Origin: Arthonia radiata
Lineage: Eukaryota; Ascomycota; Arthoniomycetes; Arthoniales; Arthoniaceae
Reading direction: 5' to 3'
DNA: 64,000 bases
Assembly: GCA_002989075.1 (NCBI GenBank)
Contig: PSQN01000001.1
Coordinates: forward strand, 533,760-597,759
The notes under the pieces were generated by a model. The model had not been told where the DNA came from. It made no database searches and was given only the letters and a program-made list of their open reading frames with translations. The stretch's first letter is position 1; each line of letters starts with the position of its first letter. The translations under genes were made by a program, and so were the position numbers. Shown piece after piece: positions 44,299 through 54,806 of the stretch.

Positions 44299-46437
44299 CT
44301 AAGCACCAAGTGCGCATGCACAAGTCTCGCGGTTCTGGAAGTACTCTTTGCATGACCACCAATATTCTTCATCGTCCCGGTCGGTAGGGTTATCCCAAAC
44401 GCGAATCTCTGCACCAGCATCCCACTCGTCGAGATCCGGCGTATCGACTACTTCCTCAAACCCTGGCGTCACGTTCTCGATGAAGGCGTGAATCCGGGCG
44501 TCGCGAGCTTCTGAGTCAATGGCCTTTGCGTCGTCGATGTCCACGTCCAGATCACTGTCCTCAGGGTCGAGAAGAGCGCCCTTATCGTCCACCACACATC
44601 CCATCCAGCGAGCGCGGTACTTTGCAATCTCGTGGCGTATCTCGCAAAGCCGCAAATATGTTGTGACTTCATGGGCGCGACGATCCATCTCTTCGAGACG
44701 TTGATTCCTGTCCTCTGAGGCAATATCGTTTTCCAGTTGCTCTTCCAGCAGCTCGGTCGTCTCTTCTAGCTCTTCGCGCTCAATCTGTAGCTCCTCAATC
44801 TCACTCTCGGCTCCTTCGATCTCATGTTGATACTTCCACACGTCTGCTCGAAGGTCGTTCTGGTTCTGAAGCAACGGAGCCCATTCATCGAGGGCATATG
44901 GCATGACGAGGCCGATGTCTGGGATATTCCTAAGCTTAGTACCGTACTCTTGATCGGTACCGAGAGGGTTGTAAATTGTAGGATCAGACGAGTTTTCGGG
45001 TTCAACGTTGTGGGTCTGTAGTGTATCCCCCTCCTCCAGGGACGTTGGTGAAGCTCGTTCCTCAACTGAAGAGTCGATATCGCCGTCAAGAAGATTATTT
45101 GGCACGCCCTCGAAATCCATTGGGTACAGGACATCGTGATTCCAGTCTGGCACTCGGTCATTAAAACAGGGTGCATCAAATTCAGATCGCAACCCAGCGA
45201 ACACGAAGGCATCGTCCAAGGTATTGGCCAACTCTGCGTCAGTCTGACGTTGATCTGCGTACACTTGATCAGTACGTTCCAGTTCTTGCTTGTCATCTTC
45301 TGCGAAACCTTCCCTAACAGCAACAAATTCTTCTTGCCGCTCCTTGATAGCTAGCATTGCGTGTATGTACGCAGGCTGAGGTTGCATTAAACACGCCTTC
45401 TTCATCCGTTGGTATTGAGCTTCGAGGCGCGTGTGGTATTCAACAATCCCCTGATCACGGAAGTTGCGAGAGTCGAGATTTGTCTGCCGCTGGGAGAGAA
45501 AATTGTAGGCTTCACGATTGCCGTCAAGTGAGGCCAGCATCTTATCGCAGAGCTCGGCAGAAAGCATGAGTGCAATACCCTGACAATGGCCACTGTTGAT
45601 CATGACAAGCTTGTCTTTGTACTTTTCACTGTAGCTTAAATCGTCGATGTGTCTCACGAGGCTCACGCCTGCCTCTACCTGGGCGTGTAAATGCTTTGCG
45701 TCGTCTGCGGAGCTCGTGCTGGCTGAGTTCGGATCAGCACACTCCTCGAACCTTGTTGGTAGCGACTGATCCGCGTCATGGGTTTCTGTTAGCTCGTTTT
45801 CCTCCGCGTCTGAGTCCTCCTCACACTTTGGTCTTTTGACCTCTCGAGAGCACTCATCGCTAATCTGGTCCGCGCTGCGCTTTGCGCCTTTAGACTGATT
45901 TTTGATCAATTGCAGGACTTCTTCCTGCGCCTCTTCTGGTAGCTCAAGGTATTGCGCAAAAAGCTTCTGTACATTCTGCGATTGCCGCAACTGGTCGCTA
46001 TCGGGTGCACAGCTTTGTTCGCTCTTATTCGGGTGATTTTTGGTTGCATGCGATGTTTCCTGGAGCAGCGCTCCACGTGTCGCTCGTCTCCTTCGGAGGC
46101 GTTGTGCGACCTGAATCCCATGGATAGCTAGCAAATACATAGCGATAACAATGATAAATAGAATGATTTGGATCTCAGGCGATGAGCAGAGCATTACGAG
46201 ACCTGCTCGCAGTGAAGTCGAGGGAATGGAGGTGAGCGCTGGCTCGAAATCAACTGTAGTCCTGCTGATATTGTGGTGCAGCATTTTTGCCGGTGCTGTT
46301 GAACAGGGAAGCTTCATGCGCTGAAGACCATCGCCTTTGTTATACAAAGCTTTGTTCATGTACCAGCTCAATAAGGACACAAGATGCGGTTTGTACACAA
46401 ACAAAGCAAACGCCCCTGTGCGCCTCCGTCCACGCAT
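44299..46437 (-). CDS. Large acidic coiled-coil protein with one membrane segment, unknown
   Basis: This single open frame encodes 712 residues. A hydrophobic segment (IQIILFIIVIAMYLLAIHGI, residues 89-108) is followed by basic residues (RLRRRR), as in a membrane anchor. Residues about 190-213 carry KR-rich clusters (AKRSAD, EVKRPK) next to an acidic run. Residues about 550-600 form a Glu-rich heptad-like coiled coil (ESEIEELQIEREELEETTEL). The C-terminal 120 residues are strongly acidic and end with paired Trp (EEYWWSCKEYF) and Cys residues. I do not recognise the family. The start is uncertain: ATGs at residues 27, 41 and 52 all precede the membrane segment. It is divergent from the next gene across 164 bp. 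Confidence 0.75.
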   Translation of the reverse strand: MRGRRRTGAFALFVYKPHLVSLLSWYMNKALYNKGDGLQRMKLPCSTAPAKMLHHNISRTTVDFEPALTSIPSTSLRAGLVMLCSSPEIQIILFIIVIAMYLLAIHGIQVAQRLRRRRATRGALLQETSHATKNHPNKSEQSCAPDSDQLRQSQNVQKLFAQYLELPEEAQEEVLQLIKNQSKGAKRSADQISDECSREVKRPKCEEDSDAEENELTETHDADQSLPTRFEECADPNSASTSSADDAKHLHAQVEAGVSLVRHIDDLSYSEKYKDKLVMINSGHCQGIALMLSAELCDKMLASLDGNREAYNFLSQRQTNLDSRNFRDQGIVEYHTRLEAQYQRMKKACLMQPQPAYIHAMLAIKERQEEFVAVREGFAEDDKQELERTDQVYADQRQTDAELANTLDDAFVFAGLRSEFDAPCFNDRVPDWNHDVLYPMDFEGVPNNLLDGDIDSSVEERASPTSLEEGDTLQTHNVEPENSSDPTIYNPLGTDQEYGTKLRNIPDIGLVMPYALDEWAPLLQNQNDLRADVWKYQHEIEGAESEIEELQIEREELEETTELLEEQLENDIASEDRNQRLEEMDRRAHEVTTYLRLCEIRHEIAKYRARWMGCVVDDKGALLDPEDSDLDVDIDDAKAIDSEARDARIHAFIENVTPGFEEVVDTPDLDEWDAGAEIRVWDNPTDRDDEEYWWSCKEYFQNRETCACALGA

Positions 46438-46601
46438 TGTGTGAATGTGTTCGGTGCATAGTCACTGGCCAGCGTTTGATCTGAGTATAGTCCCTCATTT
46501 GATCCGTCTCTAACGACATCTTCCACTCATTGATTCTCTCGAGTGACTCAATTTGATTCACATTAGCAAGCGAACGCGGGACCGTTCACGCTCTTCTCAA
46601 A

Positions 46602-47471
46602 ATGCCACCTCCAGCTCCCACGCCGGGACGTTCGGGTGCGAGGCCCGCATATAATGCTCAACCGCTCCCAAACGCGCCTGGTCAGCGACGTTACGGAGCC
46701 TCGTGTATGACTAGACAGACTCGACGAGGGACCGCTCTCAGCAAGGTCGCGGACACTAATAAGCTCAGCATTGCTCTCAGAGGCTGCATTGAGGATGTCA
46801 GCAAAAACGGGCCGAACGGGCGGACTGGGGGGCGTCTTGACGTGTACTCGATCATCGAAGACGCTAAGAAAGATGGCATTGACCTTACCAAACACCACAG
46901 CCACAGAGTGCTGGACCACGGGCCTTATATCAAGTCGGGGCTCGGATGTGAGTTCTTCAGCCTCGGCCAGATCATCGATGTGCCGCACCCAGTGCCAACT
47001 ATGGATTCAAATCTACTCAGCACAGACGAAACCGCCGTCACTAGCAAGCTAGGCCCGCTCACATGCAAGCGTCGTCCCGCAGTTGTCGTTGCAGTCTATC
47101 GAGACCGTTGTAAAGTGCTACCGATGTACACTCACCAAAAGCATGGGATTGCGAACAAACCACAGCATGTCCAAGACCTGGCGCTCTGGGTAATGCCGAA
47201 CGGCGCGCAAACGACAGCGCCCTCAAATCGCACGCTGAGATGCGACCAAATGCCATACGGTAGAAACGATGGTGAGTCAACGCTATATCCTACCGATTCC
47301 TATTGCGTGGAGTACTCCTGGCCTATCGGAACCAAGTATCATGGACACCTGGATAACCAGAGCACGATGCGTATCTTGCAAGAATATACTTGGTATCAGG
47401 AAGCCGGCGCTTTGCCGATTGATCGACAAGCTGCGTACATCAAAGGTAAGCGACAAGCGGCGTTTGGATGA
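46602..47471 (+). CDS. DUF6590-like fungal protein, function unknown
   Basis: The open frame gives 289 residues. After a Pro/Arg-rich disordered N-terminus, residues about 105-270 contain FFSLGQIIDVPHPVP, then KRRPAVVVAVYRDRCKVLPM and a Cys/Trp-containing end (YCVEYSWPIGTKYHGHL). This layout of a 'vital motif' (RRFVVV...C-LPI) recalls the fungal DUF6590 domain, whose function is not known. A GTAAG donor at 47,446 with a CAG at 47,507-47,509 would replace the last residues and move the stop to 47,529; I cannot decide between the two ends. Confidence 0.65.
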   Translation: MPPPAPTPGRSGARPAYNAQPLPNAPGQRRYGASCMTRQTRRGTALSKVADTNKLSIALRGCIEDVSKNGPNGRTGGRLDVYSIIEDAKKDGIDLTKHHSHRVLDHGPYIKSGLGCEFFSLGQIIDVPHPVPTMDSNLLSTDETAVTSKLGPLTCKRRPAVVVAVYRDRCKVLPMYTHQKHGIANKPQHVQDLALWVMPNGAQTTAPSNRTLRCDQMPYGRNDGESTLYPTDSYCVEYSWPIGTKYHGHLDNQSTMRILQEYTWYQEAGALPIDRQAAYIKGKRQAAFG

Positions 47472-47650
47472 GTAGCCGATACAAGCTTCTCGACTCTGCT
47501 GCTTCGCAGTCAGTACGTACATCAGATAGTGGCCATGGAACAATGGTTCGCGGATATTTGCTCATCTAATGCTTTCACGTTCTCGCAGCGATTTGTCCTT
47601 TTCAGGCACTCATGAGCTAAACGCAGAACCCCAGGACTCACATGCGAATT

Positions 47651-48940
47651 CTATCTTTGCGATTCTCGAGCATAATTTCCATGAAACACTCTGCAGTGCT
47701 GTTGACCCTCTTCATCAATCCATGCTCTGAACATTCCGCCACAATTGAAGTCGGCGACGATGCTAGACTTAGAATTTACACGCTCAATGCCAATGATGCC
47801 ACCAACGCCCTCACCAGTCTCACCCCAGCGATTGGCGGCAGACCTTTGCAGCTCGCCGCCTGGGCCAGCCATCCATTTTACTGCTTGTGCGAGAGTGACT
47901 GGGGACGCGCTTGAGAAGCGACTGACAGCTGCAGCTGTGCGAACCGCCGACAGCCGCAAGAACGAGTCGCCATTGCCCGTTCCTGACATAGCAACGGCGT
48001 GGACATCGTGGTCTCTTTGTGAGGTTGGCTCGTCAACATTCGCTCCGAGTGTGTCAGCTAAGAGGGGTAAGCATTCTGTGACAGCTCGTAGCATGCCGCT
48101 GTAGTCAAGGCGAAGCGCGGAGTCGTTGACGACGGCGCTCCTGTCCCTGACGGTATTGTGGTTGGGAGAGGTCCACTCCTCTGCCCAGAAACCAGCGCCA
48201 AAGGTCGGGGTGTCGCCTATACGACCAGGCAGTTTGTTTGTCAAGCCTCCCGTAGATGTTGCAACGGCGACGGTACCATACCGATCTAACACTACACACC
48301 CTACTGTTCCTTGTGGTAAATAGTCATGGTCGTTCCAGCTGGGCTCATCTGATGACCATTGAGAACTATCAGGCCTCAATTGATCAGATGAAGTTCTGCC
48401 AGAGTGTTTCCAGCTCCGATCAAGGCCTCTGCAATGTTCTTTCCATCTTTTACGTGTCCAGAAGTGACTCTCCTCGCAGAGCTCAAGGCCCCATGCACTC
48501 GCCAATTCTTCGGCGCTTGTGCCACTGATGTGAACGTGCCCTTGTGCTCTTCCAGCATCTTCATCATCGCCTTTGCGCAGGATGTTGGCGGCGAGCTCGA
48601 TTGGATGCTTGACGTGCTTGATCAGACTGACAGCTGCTCCTCTTTTGCGTCTCCCAGACGAGACCATCACTGACGCCTCCAGCTCGATTGTACCAGTGCG
48701 CGTGAACACGGCGCCTCTGCCGCAGTTGTAAAGCGGGTTCTCTTCAAAGAGCTTGACCGCGTGCACGGCGGCGGATAAAGCGTCCGTACCATCTTGAAGA
48801 AGCTTGTCAGTTGAGCCCAGGATTGAGAGCAGTGCGACGCGATGCTGTAGCCAAAGTTCAGGCGGAAGATTATTGCGAGTGATTGCGCCAGCGCCGCCGT
48901 GTATGATCACGCGAGGCTGGAGTCGTACCTTCTCGGACAT
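47651..48940 (-). CDS. L-asparaginase / isoaspartyl-peptidase family Ntn hydrolase
   Basis: This single-exon gene encodes 429 residues. VIIHGGAGAI near the N-terminus and LYNCGRGAVFTRTG are family signatures. The autocleavage and nucleophile site is the Thr in PQGTVGCVVLD (T212), followed by GDTPTFGAGFWAE and MSGTGNGDSFLR, which line the active site. These enzymes mature by self-cleavage into two chains and hydrolyse asparagine or isoaspartyl peptides. The insert between the two halves (about residues 150-205) is hydrophilic, as usual in fungal members. It is divergent from DUG2 with 211 bp between start codons; both act in amino-acid or peptide salvage. Confidence 0.93.
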   Translation of the reverse strand: MSEKVRLQPRVIIHGGAGAITRNNLPPELWLQHRVALLSILGSTDKLLQDGTDALSAAVHAVKLFEENPLYNCGRGAVFTRTGTIELEASVMVSSGRRKRGAAVSLIKHVKHPIELAANILRKGDDEDAGRAQGHVHISGTSAEELASAWGLELCEESHFWTRKRWKEHCRGLDRSWKHSGRTSSDQLRPDSSQWSSDEPSWNDHDYLPQGTVGCVVLDRYGTVAVATSTGGLTNKLPGRIGDTPTFGAGFWAEEWTSPNHNTVRDRSAVVNDSALRLDYSGMLRAVTECLPLLADTLGANVDEPTSQRDHDVHAVAMSGTGNGDSFLRLSAVRTAAAVSRFSSASPVTLAQAVKWMAGPGGELQRSAANRWGETGEGVGGIIGIERVNSKSSIVADFNCGGMFRAWIDEEGQQHCRVFHGNYARESQR

Positions 48941-49151
48941 GGCGTGCGTTGCGTGCTTGTTTGTATCTCACAAACGACGAACACTACTTTCTGCGCCTGC
49001 TTCCCACCCTCATGCGAGATCGATCATCTCTACACACAATTGTCCGAAGATTGAGTGGAAACGCACGGCGGATGCGTAGTCAAGGACTGCAGCGACGCGT
49101 GATGCGACAAGGGGAACGTTGGTGCGCAGGTCTGATGTCACCATTTCGGAC
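48941..49151. promoter_or_regulatory. Short divergent promoter of the asparaginase and DUG2 genes
   Basis: Only 211 bp separate the two ATGs, so the genes very likely share regulatory DNA. No specific site was identified by eye. Confidence 0.5.
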
Positions 49152-52100
49152 ATGGAACAAACTTCTGCGCCATCCCATCCAAATGTCGATGTAGCAAATT
49201 CATCCGACCATCAAGATCGTCCCAATTCGAGCGAGAGGCGGTATCAAATCGGGTCGCAGGAACGCGGGACGCAAGCACCTAGCTTGCTTCATCGTTTCAG
49301 ACACAATGCCTCCATTCTCTGTCTCACAACGAGCGAGGAACGCGTCTTTGCTGGCACACAGGCAGGAGAGATTCTGGTAAGATGCATTGTGTCGGTGCAA
49401 AGCAATTTCAAATACTGAATGACGAGCAAGGTGTTCACGCTAGACACGTATCAGCGCGAGCATGTAATCCGTGCGCACCATGGAAGTGTTCTGGGTCTCT
49501 GCTTGTCCGACGACAAGAAGCTTCTGTTCTCGAGCGCCGGAGATCGTCTCATCCATGTAGGTCATGGATGAGGGATGAGTCCCAGTTGAGATAGGATGGA
49601 CTGACCAGCTCCAGGTTTGGAACGCCACAACGTTGCAGATAGGGGCAAGCATCTATTCACCATATGATGTTGGCGACATCTTCTGCGTATCATACTCTGC
49701 ATCTCTGCGGACAGTCTACATGGGATGCCAGAACACGTCAATTCAGGTAGGGCGTCCAGGCTTCATGACCTAGTTTGGCATCTAACGGACCGTAAGTGGC
49801 ACGACCTGACCTCCTACAAAACACAACCATCATCTGATCCAAGGTCTCATCCCTCGCTCCGGCAGGACCGGTTTTTCGACTCACCTGGTCCTGGCGGTAT
49901 CCGCAACCCAAGCCAGCGCGCTAGGAGTCGGTCGAGGGTGAGGGAAGGAGTGCGTCTGCTTCAGATTCCGAGAACCCAGATCCAGCAATTTGCGCATTAT
50001 GGATACGTCCACTGCATGCTTCTCATCTCAGGCCTCGGCAACTCGGCTCAGGACGATGAGACTCTGATTACAGCAGGTGGGGATGGCGCTGTATGCTTGT
50101 GGTACCTTGATCGAGCAAAGAAGGGCAAACCGATGTTGCTCACACGTTTAGACGATGATCGGGAGGATTCCGCATCCGTCCAAGCTATAGTCATGGAAGG
50201 CAACTTTTTGTTCACCGGACGGGTCGATGGTGAGATCAATGTTTGGGATTTAGAGACAAAGCAGCTCGTCCGTGGGTGGAAAGCCTTCAAGAGTGATGTC
50301 CTATCCCTCTCGCTTGCTCCTGGGCGGCTTTGCAGCACGAGTGACAGCGGCGACGTGAAGGTACGTCTTAATCAATCGATCGTGTGTGATTGTCCAATTT
50401 TGACACACAACAGCTCTTCAACCCGCAGTACGAGTGTGCACAAGCGTGGCGAGCTCATGACGGCAGAGTGTTAGCATCAGTATTTTCGAACCATCAGGGG
50501 CAGAGCGTCTTCATCACAGGCGGCAGCGATGATAGCGTTGCTGTATGGAGGCATGATAGTCCTGGTAGCCGAAGGGTGACGTCCGAACGCGAGGAAGAAG
50601 GTAAAGCATTCTTCAATACGCATGCGAGAATATCATGCTGATGGATTTCGCAAGACGAGCTACTAGAATCCCTCCGGACATTGATCTCCTTCCGTACTGT
50701 CTCATCGGACCCAAGATATCGTGCTGACTGTCGCCGTGGAGCCTCATACCTGCGCTCGTTGTTGAGAAGGTTCGGTGCCACGACTGAGATGATCTCAACG
50801 GAACAGCAGTGCAATCCAATTGTGCTCGCCAAGTTCAGAGGCTCTGCAGATCCTGCAAGGCGGCGCAAGCGCATACTCTTTTACGGACATTACGATGTGA
50901 TTGCAGCCGAGAACAAACAAGGTCTGTGGATCCAGGACCCATTTTCAATGACCGGCCAGGACGGCTACTTGTACGGTCGGGGCGCATCCGACAATAAAGG
51001 GCCCATCATGGCTGCCATCTACGCGGTTGCAGATATCACACAGTCGAAACAACTCGAATCTGACATTATCTTCCTCCTCGAGGGTGAAGAAGAATGCGGC
51101 TCGCGATGTTTCGAGGACGCCATTCTCAAACATCGCAACCTTATAGGCGATGTTGACTACATTCTATTCGCGAACAGCTACTGGCTTGATGACGAGATGC
51201 CTTGTCTAACGTATGGCCTTCGAGGTGTTCTTCACGCGACTATCCATATGGAGAGCGATCTCCCTGACTTGCACAGCGGGGTCGATGGTAGCAGATGCTT
51301 GGACGAGCCGTTGAAAGATCTTGTCATGCTCACCTCAAGACTCACTGGACCACGAGGTGTCATCAACGTTCCTGGCTTCAATGAATGTATTTCTGATACT
51401 ACCGCGGACGAGCAAGCTCTTTACGACGAAGTATCACGATCTCTCGCAAACCGCAACGCTAGAGCCGAGAAAGCGGAGTCCCTTGCAGAGTCTCTGAAGC
51501 AGCGATGGCGAGAGCCATCACTAACACTGCATGGATTCAAGACGTCAGGATCAGAGAAGTCCACGATCATCCCGCATGCGGCCTCTGTCGCCTTATCTAT
51601 GAGACTGGTGCCCAACCAGGAGAGTCGCATCATCGCGAAGTCTCTGGAGGACTTTCTACACTCCGAGTTCGAAAAATTTGAATCCAGCAACACCCTCACT
51701 GTTCAAGTCCACCACACAGCCGAAGCATGGCTAGGCGACCCAACTAACGAGCTTTTCCAAGCATTAGAGAAGGCTGTCAAAGACGTGTGGTCACAAAAGT
51801 CCAGACGGCGTGTCTCCTTGACGCCAACTTTGCAAGCTATAAATCCTCCACACCTGCGACATCCCTCAAGCGTGACGTCGGCTCGCCGCCCCTCGACTCC
51901 GGCCACCAGCACCACGCTGGCCTCGGGAAAATTTGCTCTGGACATCAATGACAACGACGAAGCTGCTGTTGTCTCTGGCGCTCCAACGAAGTCGAGGAAC
52001 ACCACCACTGTGCAGAATGCAGGCATGCTCGAAACAGCAAACTGGCGACCATTGTATATCCGTGAAGGTGGGTCTATTCCGGCCATCCGCTTCTTGGAGA

Positions 52101-52246
52101 AAGAATTCGATGCACCAGCTGCGCAACTACCATGTGGTCAAGCGAGTGACAACGCGCATCTGGACAATGAGCGACTCAGGGTTGTCAACTTACTCAACAG
52201 TCGCGAGATCTTCAGACGGGTGTTCACAGAGCTGTCAGGGTCGTGA
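49152..52246 (+). CDS. DUG2: Dug2-type glutathione-degradosome subunit: WD40 + M20 peptidase (6 exons)
   Basis: Model: exons 49152-49376, 49431-49556, 49615-49746, 49797-50360, 50414-50600 and 50655-52246 give 941 residues. The N-terminal about 400 residues form WD40 repeats (FAGTQAGEILVFT, LLFSSAGDRLIHVW, TAGGDGAVCLWYL, FTGRVDGEINVWDLE, ITGGSDDSVAVWR). The C-terminal half is an M20 metallopeptidase with GHYDV (H490), GRGASDNKGP and EGEEECGS. WD40 plus M20 is specific to Dug2, which with Dug3 cleaves glutathione in the cytosol. Frame forces AAG acceptors for introns 1, 4 in the exon order shown here as ending at 49,430 and 49,796... and also at 50,654; the others end in CAG. Confidence 0.93.
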
Positions 52247-52631
52247 CCTTGACCAGTACACCGAGAGAGGCGCAAAAAGCGAACGGTTTTCTTGATACCC
52301 GAAATTGATTCAACTCACGTGCCATCAGCACTGTGCGCTACATGTGAGACATATACTAGTCCACCAAACGGCTATACAGTCCAACACTACACTGTTCATG
52401 TCGTGCGTGACAGAAGTGCACCCCTTCCACTGTGCATCGTGTCGTAACAAGCTGCTTGCCCTGTGATGTTGCACCTACTCCATCACACTCGCTACACTCC
52501 TCTCTCACGCATTATCCTCTCATTACCCTCCTTCTTCCCACTGAAATATCTGTATCCCTGACTCTACTACTTTCTATCCACCTACGAGCAGCGCTGGTCG
52601 CCATCTGGAGCTACCCCCTCACGAGACGGCA
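52247..52631. other. Intergenic, promoter of the following gene
   Basis: A pyrimidine-rich tract (about 52,480-52,600, many CTCT/CCTC runs) lies just upstream of the next ATG, as is common in fungal promoters and 5' leaders. Confidence 0.5.
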
Positions 52632-54182
52632 ATGACCTCCTCTCCAAGCATGCTGTCCCACCGACGCCTGCATCACGAGCGCTTCGACAGCCTCAACACC
52701 GCGCTGGCGCACGACACCCACGCCTACACGCAGACCCTCTCCCAGGTCATCGCCTATCTCGACCCTTCTCAGAAACCCGAAGTTCGATTCACGAACATCG
52801 ACGCACACGATCTCGTGCCCAAGTCCTCCGAACATAGCGCTCAGAATTCATCGGCCCGGGATAACAGCAAATTTCCTTTCACCGCCCCGGTCCGTAGCGG
52901 ACGCCGATGTGAATTTGTCGCTCGTGCGCGCGATCATGCACGGTCGAAAAGCATGAAGCGGAAACAGAGTCGCGCGGAGCGAGTGCAGGCGAGGGTTACA
53001 GCGGGATTTGAGAGTGTGGGGACGGTGCCGGAGTGGGTGGAGGAAAACGAGAAGGGTGTGAGGCAAGGTCGGTATTTGGATGGGCTGGAGGAGCGGCAAG
53101 AGAAGGCCAGAATGGCTGTGGTGCGGCAGCGGATGACTGATGGGCAGGGCTCGCAAAAGCAAGCAGAAGAGGCACGCAATGAGCCAAAAGGTACGGGAAA
53201 AGAGAAAGCAGATGAGATTTCGATACAGCCAGACGTGGATAACGAAGAGGGCGTTGGAGAGCAGACTTTGCTGATGAAAGATGATACTCCTCACTGGCCG
53301 TTACCTGACGACCGCTCAGCCGCGACCGGTCGCATTCACGACGAACCAGCGCTGCACTTTGACCCCAATCCCACCCTTGTGGAAGCAACTCGCTCAGCAC
53401 TCCGCCGTGCAAAAAGCGCGCCTGGCAGCCAATACAAGCGCCGTGGTTTGATCGTGCCGGAAAGCGTCGACGAGCTGAGAAGCATGAGTAGCCATGACTG
53501 GGAAGGTTCAATCCTTGAAGGCTACGGCTCGACGTCGACCACGCGCTCTAACAGCCAGCGCGGTCCGTTGCCTCCAACACTAGCGAACATCAAGCGCCAG
53601 GAGCGCTTGCTGCCAGCAGAGGTGGTATCGCGGAAAGTCTCGTCGGCTGGCCTATCTGCGCTTTCGACAGCCGAGTTTGGACGATTGCCAGATCGTACGT
53701 CTTTTGACACGCCTCGCAATGGCACGTCCTTCGAAACAATCCCAGAGACGTCGGCGACCGCTTCATCGATCAGCCACCAACACTCTTCGTACCGCTACCA
53801 TGCGCTTGGTCGCTCAAACACCATAGCCACATCCGTCGACACTGACAGCCAAAACATCTTTCAAGCAGACAGCTACCGCAAGCCCTACCCCTCCACCATC
53901 AAGCGACAGTCCGTCATAGACGCCGAAAAGTGGGAAGACCGCAAGGTCCAGAACTTCGCGAAGCGTGTCGGCTGGAAACAGGCGCTGCCACGAGTCCTTG
54001 AAGATGGGAAGATCAAGGTAAAGCAGTTGCGTCGGCGAAGCCAGCCCTGGCGTGCGCAGCCGGCAGAGACGAGGCCACGGGTGAGTAGAGAGATTGTTGC
54101 ATCTGCCATCTCGCTGGGGACCAACGACCTGCAGGAGCAAGTGGTGCTGAAGAGTACGTCCACGGTGCGGCTGTCTTCATAG
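52632..54182 (+). CDS. Largely disordered protein, unknown function
   Basis: This intronless gene encodes 516 residues. The N-terminus is probably helical (RRLHHERFDSLNTALAHDTH), then comes a basic, Glu-rich region (residues about 100-180, KSMKRKQSRAERVQ). The centre is Ser/Thr/Pro-rich with many possible phosphorylation sites, and a more conserved-looking basic block lies near residues 440-490 (EKWEDRKVQNFAKRVGWKQA). There is no signal peptide, membrane segment or catalytic motif. I do not recognise the family. Its stop codon lies inside the last codons of the opposite-strand riboflavin kinase gene (6-bp overlap). Confidence 0.8.
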   Translation: MTSSPSMLSHRRLHHERFDSLNTALAHDTHAYTQTLSQVIAYLDPSQKPEVRFTNIDAHDLVPKSSEHSAQNSSARDNSKFPFTAPVRSGRRCEFVARARDHARSKSMKRKQSRAERVQARVTAGFESVGTVPEWVEENEKGVRQGRYLDGLEERQEKARMAVVRQRMTDGQGSQKQAEEARNEPKGTGKEKADEISIQPDVDNEEGVGEQTLLMKDDTPHWPLPDDRSAATGRIHDEPALHFDPNPTLVEATRSALRRAKSAPGSQYKRRGLIVPESVDELRSMSSHDWEGSILEGYGSTSTTRSNSQRGPLPPTLANIKRQERLLPAEVVSRKVSSAGLSALSTAEFGRLPDRTSFDTPRNGTSFETIPETSATASSISHQHSSYRYHALGRSNTIATSVDTDSQNIFQADSYRKPYPSTIKRQSVIDAEKWEDRKVQNFAKRVGWKQALPRVLEDGKIKVKQLRRRSQPWRAQPAETRPRVSREIVASAISLGTNDLQEQVVLKSTSTVRLSS

Positions 54183-54806
54183 ATTGTTACTCTTAGTCGG
54201 CCTGTGCCACGAAAAGTCGATCAGGAATGGATCCTGCTTTAATTCTTCATACGCTGGACGTGCAAGGCTCTGCTTAGCTACCTCGGTATCGAAGTTGATG
54301 TCTTTGATCAGTGCATCGACACTGTCATAGTCCTGCTCGGGACGGATGAAGCCCACGATAGATAAGTTCATGAGCGCCTCGTAGAAATCAGAATCAAATT
54401 TGTGGATTACGTGCACCTCCACACTACGCATCTCGTTCTTGTAGACTGGATTGTAGCCGATGGAGAGGACTGCTGGATATACTACCGGATCTTTCGGCTT
54501 TGCATTGTGAGTGACGGAGTCATTTGACGCATCGGCGGCAGCATCAACTGTTGCGCCTGGCGGCGCAGCGGCTTTTGATCTGTCAGGGGTGGCCGTTGAG
54601 AAGTCTATGCCTGCCCAAGCGAAGTAAACACCGCTTTCGACGTTCGTGTGCCCGCCGACACTTAAACCTTCGATTGGGATGTTCGCGGTCGGTATGCCGA
54701 GCTCTTTGCTACCGCGGCCAAAGCCTTTGATAATGTTCCCAGTAATCTTGATCGGAAATGGCGAGACCGGACCGCTTTCCGGACCAGCTACTGAATCTCT
54801 CGCCAT
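54177..54806 (-). CDS. FMN1: Riboflavin kinase (FMN synthesis)
   Basis: This intronless gene encodes 209 residues from the first in-frame ATG. It phosphorylates riboflavin with ATP to give FMN. The motif GFGRGSKELGIPTANIP (residues 28-44) is the flavokinase signature, with the Thr-Ala-Asn that binds Mg-ATP. SGVYFAW, YPAVLSIGYNP and VEVHVIHKF complete the beta-barrel core. An insert of about 45 residues between SGVYFAW and YPAVLSIGYNP (Ala/Asp-rich) is typical of fungal members. It is tail to tail with the previous gene with overlapping stop codons, and divergent from AGE2 with 208 bp between start codons. Confidence 0.95.
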   Translation of the reverse strand: MARDSVAGPESGPVSPFPIKITGNIIKGFGRGSKELGIPTANIPIEGLSVGGHTNVESGVYFAWAGIDFSTATPDRSKAAAPPGATVDAAADASNDSVTHNAKPKDPVVYPAVLSIGYNPVYKNEMRSVEVHVIHKFDSDFYEALMNLSIVGFIRPEQDYDSVDALIKDINFDTEVAKQSLARPAYEELKQDPFLIDFSWHRPTKSNNL

